Assembly: GCA_025526915.1 (NCBI GenBank) | Contig: JAHLKH010000286.1 | Location: 1-24,130, forward strand | Direction of reading: 5' to 3' | Source of the DNA: Entophlyctis helioformis | Lineage: Eukaryota > Chytridiomycota > Chytridiomycetes > Chytridiales > Chytriomycetaceae | Length of the DNA stretch: 24,130 bases | In this document: positions 1-10,819 of the stretch, one piece after another | Layout: each line of letters starts with the position of its first letter | How positions within the stretch are numbered: the stretch's first letter is position 1 | Program-made: the position numbers and the translations under genes | Notes under the pieces: generated by a model | The model's database searches: none | Told to the model about the DNA's origin: nothing | The model's input: only the letters and a program-made list of their open reading frames with translations

Positions 1-2232
1 CCATCTGGATACCAATGACACGGATCTGGAGCATGGAGCCCAGACCGCAACCGGCAATGATGAGGTAGCCAACCTGCTGGGCACGGGTCGTGTACTGGTT
101 GAAGGTGGAGCAGAGGGCGATGCCGAGGGTGAGGACGACGGAGCCAAAGTAGAGGAAGGGCACGTAGTAGCCGTAGCGCGACACCAGCTGGCCAGACAAG
201 ATGGAGAGCAGCACGACACCGCCGACAAGAGGGATGGTCTCGAGACCGGCCTGGGTGGCCGAGTCGCCGTTGACGGACTGGAAGTACGACGGGAGGTAGT
301 AGATGAGGCCAATGAATGCACCGCCGATGAAGAAGGAGATGAGCAGGAACATGTACACGGATACGTTCTCGAACAGCGAGCCGGGAACGACGGGCTCGGC
401 GGCGACCTTGAGCTCAACAAAGATGAACGCGATGAAGAGCGCGGCCGACAGGCAGAGACAGCCAATGGTTTTGGCGTCGGTCCATTCCCACTTGTCACCA
501 CCGTACTGGAGAGGGATCAGGAGCGCAATGACGGCGCTGATGATCACAAAGGTGCCGAGGAAGTCGATGCGCTTGATCTTGGAGGCGATGGAGCCCTCGG
601 TGGGCGGGAACTTGAGCAGGAACACGATGACGATGATGGTGATGATGCCGACGGGGATGTTGATGAAGAAGCACCAGCGCCACGACAGGTTGTCGGTGAA
701 GGCGCCGCCGACCAGAGGGCCAATGACCGACGACAGACCTGGCAAGGATGGCGTGTGGTGTCAATGCCGTGAACGTGCACGTGTCGGGTGGTGATCAGAG
801 GGATCGTCGCCGAGTGGGCAGGCAGGCAGGAGGGCACGCAGGTGGGCACGCAGGAGCAGTGCGCTTACCAAACACGGCGCCAATGATACCCTGGTACTTG
901 CCGCGGTCGCGGAAGCTGACAATGTCCGAGATGATGATGATGACGAGCGAAAAGATGCCACCGCCACCAACACCAGCAATGGCGCGGCCAACAATCAGCC
1001 AGTCCATGGACTGCGGCGGAATGCGACGGCATGCGGGTGATGGGCGATAACAAGCGGAGAGCGGCATGCACAGCGAGCGTCAGTCGATCTTCCTCGGCTC
1101 ATGTGCCAGCAGCAGCAACAGCAGCGGCGATTCTCGGCACGAGCGCCGCCCGCGTTTCAGAAGCCCGTGCTTGAGCGTCACGCGACCGGCTGATTGCCAC
1201 AAAAATTGCTTCCGCGGAGCGACAGTTCGGCCAGAGGCGCCGACGTCTGCCGACGTCTGCCGACGGAGCCGGAGGCGATGTGCACACGCACGAGCGGCCG
1301 AATATTGCAGAGCGAGGCTCGACGAACACGCACATGAAGGCGCAGGGGCAAGAGCAAGAGCTCGGGCAGGGGCAAGGGGACACTACTTACGGGAGCGATG
1401 CCGCAGATGACGGAGCCGACAAGGAAGACAATGATGGCGAACAGGAAGCTGGACTTGCGACCAAAGATGTCGGCAAACTGTGCACGGCAGGACGCAGACG
1501 AGCACCAGGGTCAGCGCCAAGACGGCCGAGTCCACCAATTGACGGGCTAGGGTGATCGGCAGGCTGCTGCGACGCACCTTGCCGTACAGCGGGGCAAACG
1601 AAGTGGACGTGAGGAGGTAGCCCGTGCCGATCCATGCGATGCGGTCGAGGGCCTGGAAGTCCTTGATGATGGCGGGGATGGCGGTCGAGACGATGGTCTG
1701 GTCGAGCGAGGCGAGCAGGATCGCCATCGCCATGCTGGATTGCGGCGATGCGCCGCCGGTTCAAGGCAATGGCGCCGTGCACGGGATTGTGTCAGTCAGC
1801 GTGCACACACGGCAGGCGGGGGGCGGTAGACGGGGGACGGTGGTGGGGCCGGCCTGCTGGGGTGTGTCCAGCCAAGGGCAGCAGCAGCAGCAGCAGCAGC
1901 ACCGGTGGAAGTAGCAGCAGCACTGGCGGCAGCATCCAGATACGCCGCCACGGCGCTGTTCGGCCGACCGGCGGGACGTGCACTGGACAAAGGTGCCGCT
2001 TCGCAACGGCGGCGCAACGGGCTACGCACCCAAAGTAGACCGAGACGAACTCGGTGGTCGTCAGCTTGACACGCACAAAGTCGATGGACGTGGGGTCGTC
2101 GATCGGCTTGAGCTTGGGCGCCTCCGCGTCCACGTCGACCACCTCGGCGGCCTTGTCGGCAGCCTTGTCGGCGGTCTCGTGGGCCACCTCGTTGGCCGCC
2201 TTGGCGGGGATCTCTTGTTCGGTCGGTGCCAT
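1..2232 (-). CDS. MFS multidrug/H+ antiporter, DHA2 (14-TM) type, 3' end outside window
   Basis: Plasma- or vacuolar-membrane drug:proton antiporter of the major facilitator superfamily. I spliced five exons: 2232-2030, 1734-1578, 1477-1391, 1010-869 and 738-1 (open at the edge). All introns are GT-AG on the minus strand and every junction keeps frame, giving 442 codons. Visible family motifs in order: [13 protein letters not shown] in TM1, [11 protein letters not shown] (motif A, loop 2-3), [13 protein letters not shown] (motif B, TM4), [10 protein letters not shown] (antiporter motif C, TM5), then [13 protein letters not shown], typical of DHA2 proteins. Hydrophobic segments continue to the window edge; perhaps TM12-14 are missing. 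The N-terminal ~60 residues are hydrophilic and Ala/Lys/Asp-rich (cytosolic tail). The substrate cannot be read from sequence; siderophore transporters are a less likely alternative. Family call is firm; exon edges are inferred from splice signals and motif continuity. Confidence 0.9.
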
Positions 2233-2280
2233 TGGTCTGTCTAGTGTTGCAGGCGAAGGAATGGCACAAATCCGCCTGGC

Positions 2281-2287
2281 TTTTAAC
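2281..2287 (-). promoter_or_regulatory. TATA-like element of the MFS gene
   Basis: On the minus strand this reads GTTAAAAG, about 50 nt upstream of the MFS start codon at 2232. It is the only AT-rich block in a GC-rich promoter. Placement fits a TATA-like element but there is no experimental support. Confidence 0.35.
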
Positions 2288-2384
2288 CGCCGTCGGCGTC
2301 ACTCGCTCGGCGCTTTTCGACGCTCGGCATCGGCGTCATTTTGCGCGCTTGCGTCGGCCGTGGGATCCGCACGCTATTTTGCAG

Positions 2385-2440
2385 CACGCCCTGCCACGCC
2401 CCCACTTGCCCCCGCACGCCCCCACACGCCCCCACTCGCC
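2385..2440. repeat. C-rich imperfect motif array, candidate zinc-finger binding sites
   Basis: Variants of CACGCCCCCAC recur about every 10-12 nt (on the other strand GTGGGGGCGTG). This resembles binding sites of C2H2 zinc-finger regulators of the Egr/Msn/Mig kind. It sits in the divergent promoter, so it could serve either gene. Simple C-rich low complexity is the alternative. Confidence 0.45.
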
Positions 2441-2555
2441 CTTGACGGTGTCTGCCATCGCAGCTCTGTCCGCCCGGCTTGGACGAGTCCCTGCACCACG
2501 CCGGCCGGCTCGCCCCGTCGCCGTGCATGAATTTTGGTATTGTTTGTTTGCGGTG

Positions 2556-5500
2556 ATGTCATCGCCCCCTCCGAGCGTGTTCCTCATTTGCCGCGTCTGT
2601 CGGCTGTCGGCCTTGTGTTATCGGACACCCGCCGTGTTGACTGGCTGCCAAACAGCCCGAATGAAGACACAGTCACCGGCGACAGCAACCATGCCGCGCT
2701 GCATCGAGTGCGGTGCCGGGTCCTCTGCAGACAGCTGCGGCGACGAATGCGTCGCCTGCGATTCTTGCTCGGCTTCGCTCCACGCCGCTTGCTCATCAAC
2801 TCGCCAGCGCGTCCTTAGAATGTCTGTGATACATGCATCGGCATCCTCGCCACACACGAGCCTCGAAGTCGGCCAGCAGTCCACCTCTGCGCGCACGCAG
2901 TCAGCCTTACCAGCAGCAGGAGCAACAACGTGCATTGACTGCTGTCGCTTGGCCAGCACGAACGCATCCAAGCTGCAATCGCCCAACGTTTGCTTCCTGT
3001 GCGCCGGCAGTCGCCACGCCGCTGCCCCCTCTGTTGTCACGCAGTGCTTGCTCGGCTCGGGATATCGCCTTTCAACAGCAGCTTCAGCAGCAGTTGCAGC
3101 AGGAGCGCAAGATAACACTCCGCGCGTTTCCACCAATGCCAACACCGACAGCGTCTGGTTCAGATGCATGTGCTGCCGCGCCGTTGCGCACATGGATTGC
3201 CTCGTTGCAGACTATACCCGCCGTTTCCCAGCATCAACGCCAACCTGCCCAACGGTCTCTGCATCTGCATCCGACACGGCCATCGTCGATTATCGCCAGG
3301 TGGCGCACATCCTGACAGACAAGTTCGGCTTCACTTGCTCGCGTTGCTTGTTTGCCGCAGGCTCGGATATCCGTGGCATCAGCCCGGTCTCGACTGGCAC
3401 TGCCATTCATGCCGCCGCTACCACGGCAACGGTAGCAACCATCGACCCGACCTGCGTGTGGATCCACTGGTGCGGCCGCTCGTACCGCCACTCTGAGCTT
3501 GTGCCGCTCGACTGGCTTCGCCGCCACTTTCCGCAGTGGTTCGACGCGTATCTGGCTGGCACCCCTGGCCTGGTCTTTGCTCCTCTCACGGCAGACTGGA
3601 CCGTGTCTGTCAGCTGCATCCAAGCCGTGCGTATCGCTTCGACCGGCGCCATTGCAGTATCGTCCTCCATGCTCCAGAGCGTCGACGATACACTCGATGG
3701 CATTGACCAGGTGCTTGTCCAGTGGCGATCGCTTGGGACGCACCACATGTCCTGGGAACCATACTCGCCAACCATATGGGCAGCAACCACCAACAGCGAT
3801 CTGCTCGGGGCTATTCGTGTGTGGCTGCAAGCAACAGCATCGCCGTCGCATTCAAAACAGGCAACGGATGCCACTGCGGCGTCGTGGTACCCATTCTGGC
3901 AACCATCCAGCCCGAAGCAGCCGCCATCCCATATCGGACGCTCTCGCCCGCCAGCGTCTTGCTTTGCCGGTCGGATTGCTCTGCCACAGATCGGCAGCAG
4001 AACGGACACGGTTGTTTGTGCAACAGCCCATGTCGGCCATGCCATGAGCTGCCCAGATTCGCCAATGCAGATTGCAGCATCAGCCACGCCATCCGACCAA
4101 GAAGTCGAGATTGCACAGATCCTCTCGCATCGGTTCATGGACTCGTCGCTGCTGCCGCTAAGACGCCTAGATGGCGATGCGTGCTCGTCTGGCCTCAACA
4201 TCACGCTGCCCACGACGCATGGGATCACTGCACCAATGTCAATGTGCGACACGCAGGCGGCACAGGCAGCGGAGCCACTGGGATCGCCATCCAAGACAGC
4301 CGCTCTGATAAAGTCTCCCAAGGGTCTGCAGACATGCAAGAAGATCAAGAAAGTAGCGAGCATCGCCCCAAGGTCGCCAGTGTCTGCATTCAGCAAACGA
4401 GCACGAATTGACAGCAGCAGTAGCGGCGCCATGTACACGGCCAAGCCAACGCTGACAACCGCATTGTCTGTTCCGGCCCATGGCAGGATCCAACAACGCC
4501 GTGCGATCGCCAAGGACATATTGTGTTCAGATAATGACCAAAGACATTGCCGCATTGCTGCTGCCATTGCACAGCCACGGCTGCACGCCACGCCGCAAGC
4601 TGTCCGGTTTGTTGCCACGCCTGCTACAACGCCGCACATTGCAAAGTCACCGCGCGTCGCTTGCACAGCATCAGACGTGCACGCAACACCACCATTGTCA
4701 CGCCGCGCGTCTGCCATTGCGGTGCCTGCAACCGATCTGACCGCCACACGCACGCCCTTTGCTGCCGAGAGCACAGGTCTGAAAACTGGTCTCGCGATCT
4801 CTCAGCAACAGCAGCACGATCGCGACATCAGCCAGATCAAGTCTGCGCCAACCGTGACACCCATGATGCAGACACCGCTTCTCACGCCGCCAGCTGTCTC
4901 TGCGCCGTCCACATCCACAGCCACAAACTCGCAGATCGCCCGCAGCCACGAGTTTGCAGGCCAGCATGTGTCGCAGCCCGTCGTCCGCCGCCGTGTCATG
5001 GTGATGAGCCTTGCGACCGACAAGACGCCCGTCCAGTGGGACAATCTGGTCCGGCAGGAATCAGCGCCTTCATCCCCGCGCGAGCGTGACATGGACGTTG
5101 ATGGCCCAGCACCAAGCAAGCCGTCGTGCTGGCTTTGCGCAGACTCTTTGGCACAGCACGACCAGCCGCACAAGCCACTGGACTGCCCAGGGTCGCAGTC
5201 TGAGCCGTTCTTGCGTGCCCGCCATGCAACCATCCTCAACAAGTGCAAGCGTCTGGCGCAGAAATCGCACGAGGCCGTCCAGCTGCTAAGCGAGCTCCGC
5301 ATCATCGATGCCATGCTGGCTGCACTCGGCACGCGTCTGGTGTACCTCGAACAGGCCAAGACATTCGAGTCTGCCCCTCCGCCAGGTCCCAGATCGACAC
5401 CATCTATCGAAAGGGCAACGGCTAGCGCAGCAATGACACCCGGTTTATCGACTCGCGCCATGCTGCACCACCAGCCGATCCGGCCTCCCGGCCCGTCGCT

Positions 5501-5810
5501 GGCCATGGCAATCCATGTGAGACACGGCAAGCCACGCTCGAGTCCATACGATCGCGATGTGGCGTCCAAGCACCAGCACCCTCTTGGTCTGGCTCTGCAC
5601 CATGCATCTGATCCCGAGAGCCATCCTGCGGCAATGCAGCCGCCATGCAACGCGACCCAACAGCAACAGCAACAGCAGCGCGTCCAAAAGTCGCGTCTGT
5701 CGCTCTTGCCTGCTACGCCGTCGCCTGTGCTTGAGCCAGCACGGGCGGAGCATCTCACTTGGACTTCGTCACTGCCGCTGCCCGTGGCATCAGCATCCTG
5801 CCGCTTGTAA
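2556..5810 (+). CDS. PHD-finger protein with degenerate CHD-like chromodomains, no ATPase
   Basis: Intronless, 1084 aa from the first in-frame ATG. Alternative ATGs are 2661 and 2691; 2691 has the best context (ACCATGC) and sits just before the first cysteines, so the start is uncertain. Residues ~49-79 show C-x2-C...C-x2-C-x4-H-x2-C, and ~240-290 a second set (CMCCRAVAHMDC, then CSRC): PHD-like zinc fingers that read histone tails. Residues ~301-335 (VWIHWCGRSYRH, VPLDWL) and ~384-402 (VLVQWRSLGTHHMSWEP) resemble the paired chromodomains of CHD/Mi-2 remodelers. The following ~450 residues are low-complexity; near 858-877 is a knuckle C-x2-C-x10-H-x4-C, then a predicted helical stretch and polyQ. 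No SNF2 helicase motifs occur anywhere. A nuclear chromatin-reader role is inference; the domain reading is by eye. Confidence 0.72.
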   Translation: MSSPPPSVFLICRVCRLSALCYRTPAVLTGCQTARMKTQSPATATMPRCIECGAGSSADSCGDECVACDSCSASLHAACSSTRQRVLRMSVIHASASSPHTSLEVGQQSTSARTQSALPAAGATTCIDCCRLASTNASKLQSPNVCFLCAGSRHAAAPSVVTQCLLGSGYRLSTAASAAVAAGAQDNTPRVSTNANTDSVWFRCMCCRAVAHMDCLVADYTRRFPASTPTCPTVSASASDTAIVDYRQVAHILTDKFGFTCSRCLFAAGSDIRGISPVSTGTAIHAAATTATVATIDPTCVWIHWCGRSYRHSELVPLDWLRRHFPQWFDAYLAGTPGLVFAPLTADWTVSVSCIQAVRIASTGAIAVSSSMLQSVDDTLDGIDQVLVQWRSLGTHHMSWEPYSPTIWAATTNSDLLGAIRVWLQATASPSHSKQATDATAASWYPFWQPSSPKQPPSHIGRSRPPASCFAGRIALPQIGSRTDTVVCATAHVGHAMSCPDSPMQIAASATPSDQEVEIAQILSHRFMDSSLLPLRRLDGDACSSGLNITLPTTHGITAPMSMCDTQAAQAAEPLGSPSKTAALIKSPKGLQTCKKIKKVASIAPRSPVSAFSKRARIDSSSSGAMYTAKPTLTTALSVPAHGRIQQRRAIAKDILCSDNDQRHCRIAAAIAQPRLHATPQAVRFVATPATTPHIAKSPRVACTASDVHATPPLSRRASAIAVPATDLTATRTPFAAESTGLKTGLAISQQQQHDRDISQIKSAPTVTPMMQTPLLTPPAVSAPSTSTATNSQIARSHEFAGQHVSQPVVRRRVMVMSLATDKTPVQWDNLVRQESAPSSPRERDMDVDGPAPSKPSCWLCADSLAQHDQPHKPLDCPGSQSEPFLRARHATILNKCKRLAQKSHEAVQLLSELRIIDAMLAALGTRLVYLEQAKTFESAPPPGPRSTPSIERATASAAMTPGLSTRAMLHHQPIRPPGPSLAMAIHVRHGKPRSSPYDRDVASKHQHPLGLALHHASDPESHPAAMQPPCNATQQQQQQQRVQKSRLSLLPATPSPVLEPARAEHLTWTSSLPLPVASASCRL

Positions 5811-5954
5811 TCCGGGCAGCTTGCGATCTCTGTGTATCTTTTTTTCCCCATTCGTTGTCTCTTGTGCCATCGCCGATCCTTGTCTTCTTCATCAGCCCGT
5901 CTTGATTAAATCTCAGCTGCATTCACATTGCCCGCATCGCACACACGCCTGCAT
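5811..5954. other. Short intergenic spacer between PHD and RhoGEF genes
   Basis: Holds the 3' UTR of the PHD gene and the promoter/5' UTR of the RhoGEF. ATTAAA at 5905-5910 could be a poly(A) signal for the first or a weak TATA for the second. CT-rich sequence (5825-5885) precedes it. No gene seen. Confidence 0.5.
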
Positions 5955-8900
5955 ATGTCGAAAGCAGCCACTCGCGAACACTCGCTCAGCAGCCGGCCAG
6001 GCGGCACGGGCGGCACTGCCGCACCAGGCACAGGATTGCCGTCGCTTTCCGAGACGGCTGCAGTTGGCCGAGCCGCCAGCATACGGTCCGGCTCGTCCCT
6101 GCTGACCACAGCCAGCGGCAGCTTCGCACAGGCACCGCGCCTCGATCTCGTGCTACCAAGCCCCAGCCTGCAGTTGTGGAACGAGAGCGGCCAGTCGAGC
6201 GGCCACGGAAGTACTCGCAGCAGCAACAGCCACCTTCCCAACAGCGCCGCTGGTGCCGATGGCAGTCTTTATGCAGGCGCCACGGCCGGCAGCGATGCGG
6301 ATGACATTTCCACCGCGCTTGACAACATTGTCAACAAGACGCCATCGTCGGGTCTGCGCGTCAGCGGGCACGGCATGAGCACCAGCAGCAGCTTCAGCAG
6401 CAATGTCGGCATGGGCGTCTCGGGCCATGCTGGCGCCGCTGCTGGCCAGATGTCTGCCGGGGGAGCCGGGGCAGCCGGAGGAGCCGGCGGATCGGCAACG
6501 CAGAGCGGCATGCCGTTTGTGTTTGCCAAGGTCCGATCAGACTATGCCGCCAAAGGCCCCGACGAGCTCAATCTCGAAGAAGAGGACATTGTCCGCATCC
6601 TGTCCTGGTCGGCGTCGCCATCATCAGCGCCATCACAGGCGCTGTCGGAATCGTCGTCGAGCGTGTCGGGCTCGCCATCGACCGCCACGCCGTCGTTGCC
6701 GCGCAGCACAGACGAACGCCCCGGGTTTCTGTTTGGAACGATCAATGGCATCTCGGGCTGGTGTCCATCGTCGTGCGTGCGTCTGCTGTCCGACGAAGAG
6801 GCCTTTGCAGAGGGTCTGTACACGGGCGAGTCCATGATGGACGTTGGCAACACCCTCAACTCGAGCGGCGGATCGGGCATGCTCGGCAATGGCGGCGGAC
6901 ATCTCGGCAGCGGTGGTGGTGGCGGAAGCTCGAGCAGCGGCGGCGGTGGCCACGAGCAGCAGGATTCGTTCGTGTCCATCAGCGAGGCACTCGAGGGCAA
7001 TCCATCCGCCTTGATGTCGCACCAGCAGCAACAGCAGCACCAGCAGATGCTGAGCCAGCACGGCCACCAAGCGTCGTCGGCGTCGTTCCAGTCAATGCAC
7101 CAGGCGCAGCCGTCGCAGGGCACGCAGACACGCAACTGGTACAACAAGTACCGTGTCATGCCGCGGTACGAGAAGCGCGCCATATCCGCGTCGTTCCTGA
7201 CTTCGGGCGACGCCACCAACGACCCATCCTCGGCTCTGAACGCGCCGCCAACACCGCACCAGCGCGACCGGAGCCAGTCGAATGCCGGCATCATATCCAC
7301 ACACAGCGTCAGCAACAGCACAGACACGGCTCCCGGCCACCAGGCTGGCGGCCAGGCAGGCGACCAGGCAGTCATGGGCCACAAGAGCGAGAAGAGCTGG
7401 GGATCCAGTTTCATGTGGGGGACGGGCAGCGTGCGGTCCCAACCACCCGGATCGGCATCCGTGTCGGCCGGTGGCAATGCAGGGCCGGCAGCCGCGAGCA
7501 ACGGCGTCGTCATTGGCGGGCCAGGCAAGGTCGCCATTCTCGGTGCACCGGCCGGCCAGCGCCAGCTGTGGGTCGACTTTATGGGCGGCCAAGAAGCCGT
7601 CGATCAGCTAGGGCTCACCAAGAAGGAGATCAAGCGTCAGGAAGTCATTTTCGAGATCATCACGACCGAGTCTGACTACATTGACGATCTGGATATCGTG
7701 TACGAGGCGTACATCAAGCAGCTCAAACGCAACAAGCTGATCCGGCCCAAGGACATGGCAATCATCTTTTCCAACATCGAGCAGCTGCTTCCTGTCAATA
7801 TGGTACGCTGCCGAGTCTCTGTGAATGGACAACTGCTGCTGACACATGGGCTTCGTTTTGCAGGAGCTGCTCAAGTCATTGGACAAGCGACAGAGGGAAA
7901 ACAAGGTCATCCAGCAAGTCGGCGATGTGTTTATCCGCGTTGTGAGTCGTCCATGCTGCATGAGCCTATCCATGGCGCAGGCACTCACAGATGGTGCGCA
8001 GAGCGACTACCTCAAAATGTACACCATGTACTGCAGCAACCATCCGTACGCGCTCATTAAGCTGCAGACGGTGCGGCAGAACAAGCAGGTCGCCAAGTTC
8101 TTGGACCAGTGCGCACAGCTTCCCGAATGCCGCAACCTCAATCTGGCAAACTTTCTGTGCGTTCCGCAGAGTCTGCTGTCCATGCTTTTGGTGCGCTGAC
8201 TGTTGGGGTTTGCCGGCATTGGACAGACTCAAGCCCGTTCAGCGCGTTTGCAAGTATCCGCTCCTCCTCCGAGTGAGTGCGGTGTTCAGATGCCCGCTGT
8301 GCGACCCATGCGATCGGCTGACTTGAGATGCAACGACACCAACAGGAACTGATCAAGGCGACAGAGCCGGACCACCCAGACTCGGAAAACTTGCTTAGAG
8401 CGCATCTCAAGATCGAGACGGTTGTGACCATCATCAACGAGGGTGCCCGACAGACGGAGAATGTGCACAAGATGCTCGAGTTGCAGAGCAAGTTCCTCAC
8501 GGTACGCGCTCATCCGGATGTTGGCTGCTGTCAAGCATGCCCCGCACTCTGCTCAACCGCCCGTGGCATGCTGCCATGACAGAAAGTCAACATTGTTGCG
8601 CCATCGCGGGTCATGGTCAAGAACGGCCAGGTTGACGTCCGAAACTCTCAAGGCGAGACCAAGCGGCGCGAGGTGTATCTCTTCAACGACATGCTCGTAG
8701 TGGCCAAGCCAGAGGGAGACAAGTACAAGCTTATACAGATGGTTCCCTTTGACATGATCTTTGTCAACTCGTTCCATGACAACTCTGGTAAGACGAGCCG
8801 CATGGCTGGAAAGCCAATCACGGCGGCTGATGCGGGCATGACCGTTGCGACAGATGCCGAGTTCCAGATAGAGGTCGTGCACGTCAATGTCACGCACTGC

Positions 8901-10738
8901 TACCTCGTGTTTGACAACCCAAACACCAAAGAGGCGTGGATTGCTGCTATTCGCAATGCCGTGGACGATTGGATGCTCCAGCGGACTCGCATGAATGCCG
9001 CAGCTGGCTCGTCTGCCAAGGCTGCGTTGTCGCCACGATCGGGATCGGTCACTGCTGGCAACAGAGACGATGCAGGCGACGCAGACAACATGGGGCGAGT
9101 GTCAAGTGGAGACACGGACTCTGCACCAGGATCGTCGCAGTCGTCGCTTGCACAGCATGCATCGCACGCTGACGATGCAGGCGGTCTTGGATCGCACTCG
9201 AGCATGGGCACGGCAGACGCTTCTGACAAGCCTGCAAAGTACCAGATGCAGCACCGGTCTGGCCCGGTGCCTATTCCTGCGCACAAGCAGCAGCAGCAGC
9301 CAATGTCGTCTGCCGACCTGCTCGCTCCTTCCGTGGATGCCTCCCACGGCGCACCGCCTTCCAGCGACGAGTCGGCGCTTCAGAGACGCCACACCACAAA
9401 GGAGGGCCATGCCGCGCCATCCAGCAGATCTGGTCCGCCTGCGCCACCACCACCGCGTCGCGTGCCGCCTCCCGTGCCCGACCACCAACAGAGTGCCAGC
9501 AGGCCAGACAGCATGGGTCCGGCTGCAGCAGATCCGACATACAGGCCGCCCATCTTTGCGCCAAGCCCGATTGCACTGCAACAGCAGAAACTCAAACTGC
9601 AGCCTTCGACGCCCAAGCTGCCGTCGACGCCAGAGGCCCTTGGATCCCTTGGATCGCTGGCTTCTCCCACCACACCAACCACACACGCATCGCGTGCCAA
9701 CAACCTGATTGTACAGGACAAGCCCGGGAGCGGCCCGCTGTCTCCATCGCCGCTTTCGCCCGCCACACCAGGCCATGACCATGATGCTCACCAAGACAGC
9801 GCATCGCACCAGCGGGCGTCAACCACGACGCCGCCGGCAACGGCTCATGACGCGGATGCACCAACAAACGCCAATGGCGACACTGCGACTGCCGCAGGGA
9901 CTGACGGACCTGCGAGCCAGCGTGTGCGGTCGGCAACAGAGTCGCCCATGTCGCCGGCGCCATCGTCACTCAGCCGCCCAATGAGCGGCGCGCCAGCTCC
10001 CCCAGCCCTGCCGCCCAAGCCGAGCCAGCTGTCCAAGTCGCGAGAAGGATCCGCGTCGCCATCCACGCCTGTGATGCAGCCACCAGCCGCCACGAGCCCA
10101 GTCCTTGCACTCGTCTCGTCAACGTCCAGTCCAGGCACAGCGCCGCAAACGCCTACACCGGCCGGCATGGGCCGCACCAACACCGCCATCAACAAACCCG
10201 TCAAGGCCGCCAAGATCCTCGACATTCTGCGCGGCACTGGCGCCGGCCCCAAGGCGTACACGTACTCGATCGCTGTCACGCATATCGGCCTCCCAGATTC
10301 TCAGCCGCCGACCCTCATCCAGCGCACCTTTGACAACTTTTTCGATCTCCATCTGCAGCTTGTTGGGCATTTCCCCGAGGCTGCGGGGATCTCGACGGGT
10401 GCTGAAGTCATTCGAGCGACCACCACCACTGCGACCACTGCGGCAGCTTCACCAGCATCAGGTGCGGGCGGCGGTCAGGCGGGCCAGCCTCCTGTCAAGC
10501 GGATCCTCCCCGAGCTGCCTGGACAGATGATGTTTGTGAGCGAGGCGGCTGCTCGCGCGCGGACGGTGCAACTGCAAGCCTATCTTGACGTGAGTTTGTC
10601 TGGTGGCGTGTGGCGTGTGGCGTGGGCGGACAGTCACTGACATGTGCTGCCGTGATTGGCTGTTGGCAGGTTCTGTTGACGCTGCCGCCAAAGATATCCA
10701 GGTCGCCTGTTGTCCTCAAGTTTTTCAGATCGTCGTAA
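5955..10738 (+). CDS. Dbl-family Rho/Cdc42 guanine-nucleotide exchange factor, SH3-DH-PH-PX
   Basis: Activates Rho-family GTPases at membranes by GDP/GTP exchange. Seven exons: 5955-7802, 7864-7941, 8002-8156, 8227-8272, 8346-8501, 8583-10589, 10670-10738; all GT-AG, total 1452 aa. Domains: SH3 at ~188-280 (FVFAKVRSDY, DELNLEEEDIV, GWCPSSCV) with a Ser-rich insert in one loop; DH from ~556 (RQEVIFEIITTESDYIDDL) to ~745, with conserved region 3 rebuilt exactly across intron 3 as LLKPVQRVCKYPLLLR; PH at ~770-892 (REVYLFNDMLVVAK, AWIAAIRNAVDDWM); Pro/Ser linker with SH3-ligand-like PPPP motifs; PX at ~1318-1445 (FDNFFDLHLQL, LPELPG, KFFRSS). PH and PX would bind phosphoinositides. Acceptor 8002 was preferred over 7981, which would leave a 39-nt intron. 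It differs from Cdc24 (CH-DH-PH-PB1). Polarity or morphogenesis role is inferred from the family. Confidence 0.93.
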
Positions 10739-10819
10739 CCAATGAATGCCATGTGTCTTTATGTGTGTGTGCATCGCCATTTATGCACGTGTGTGTGTGT
10801 ATGGTGCAATGAGTGAGAA
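10739..10819. other. Convergent 81-nt spacer
   Basis: Tail-to-tail spacer between the RhoGEF stop (10738) and the Hsp70-like stop (10820). It contains short TG runs (10761-10800) and no clear AATAAA. The two 3' UTRs must overlap or be extremely short. Confidence 0.6.

Larger units (their letters stand above)
2233..2555. promoter_or_regulatory. Divergent promoter region between the MFS and PHD-finger genes
   Basis: The two flanking genes are transcribed away from each other. The interval holds no convincing gene: both strands are open in several frames, but the translations are Pro/Arg/His-rich with no recognisable domain. It carries a C-rich motif array (2385-2440) and the TATA-like block near 2284. 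Shared or bidirectional regulation is an inference from geometry. Confidence 0.55.

Noticed and set aside
1861..1930. (CAG)n-rich tract as a coding polyQ
   Set aside because: It lies inside intron 1 of the MFS gene, supported by splice sites at 2029 and 1735 and by motif continuity.
3407..5851. Long minus-strand ORFs (455 aa at 3407-4774 and 349 aa at 4802-5851)
   Set aside because: They are antisense to the PHD-finger gene, show no domain, and arise from GC-rich codon structure.
6542..7537. 331-aa minus-strand ORF
   Set aside because: Antisense to the SH3/linker part of the RhoGEF; Pro/Trp/Cys-rich composition, no recognisable fold.
7942..8001. Reading through 7942-8001 as coding in the RhoGEF
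   Set aside because: It is 60 nt and open, but has GTGAGT...GCAG ends and the DH alignment (VFIRV|SDYLKMY) is only natural when it is removed.
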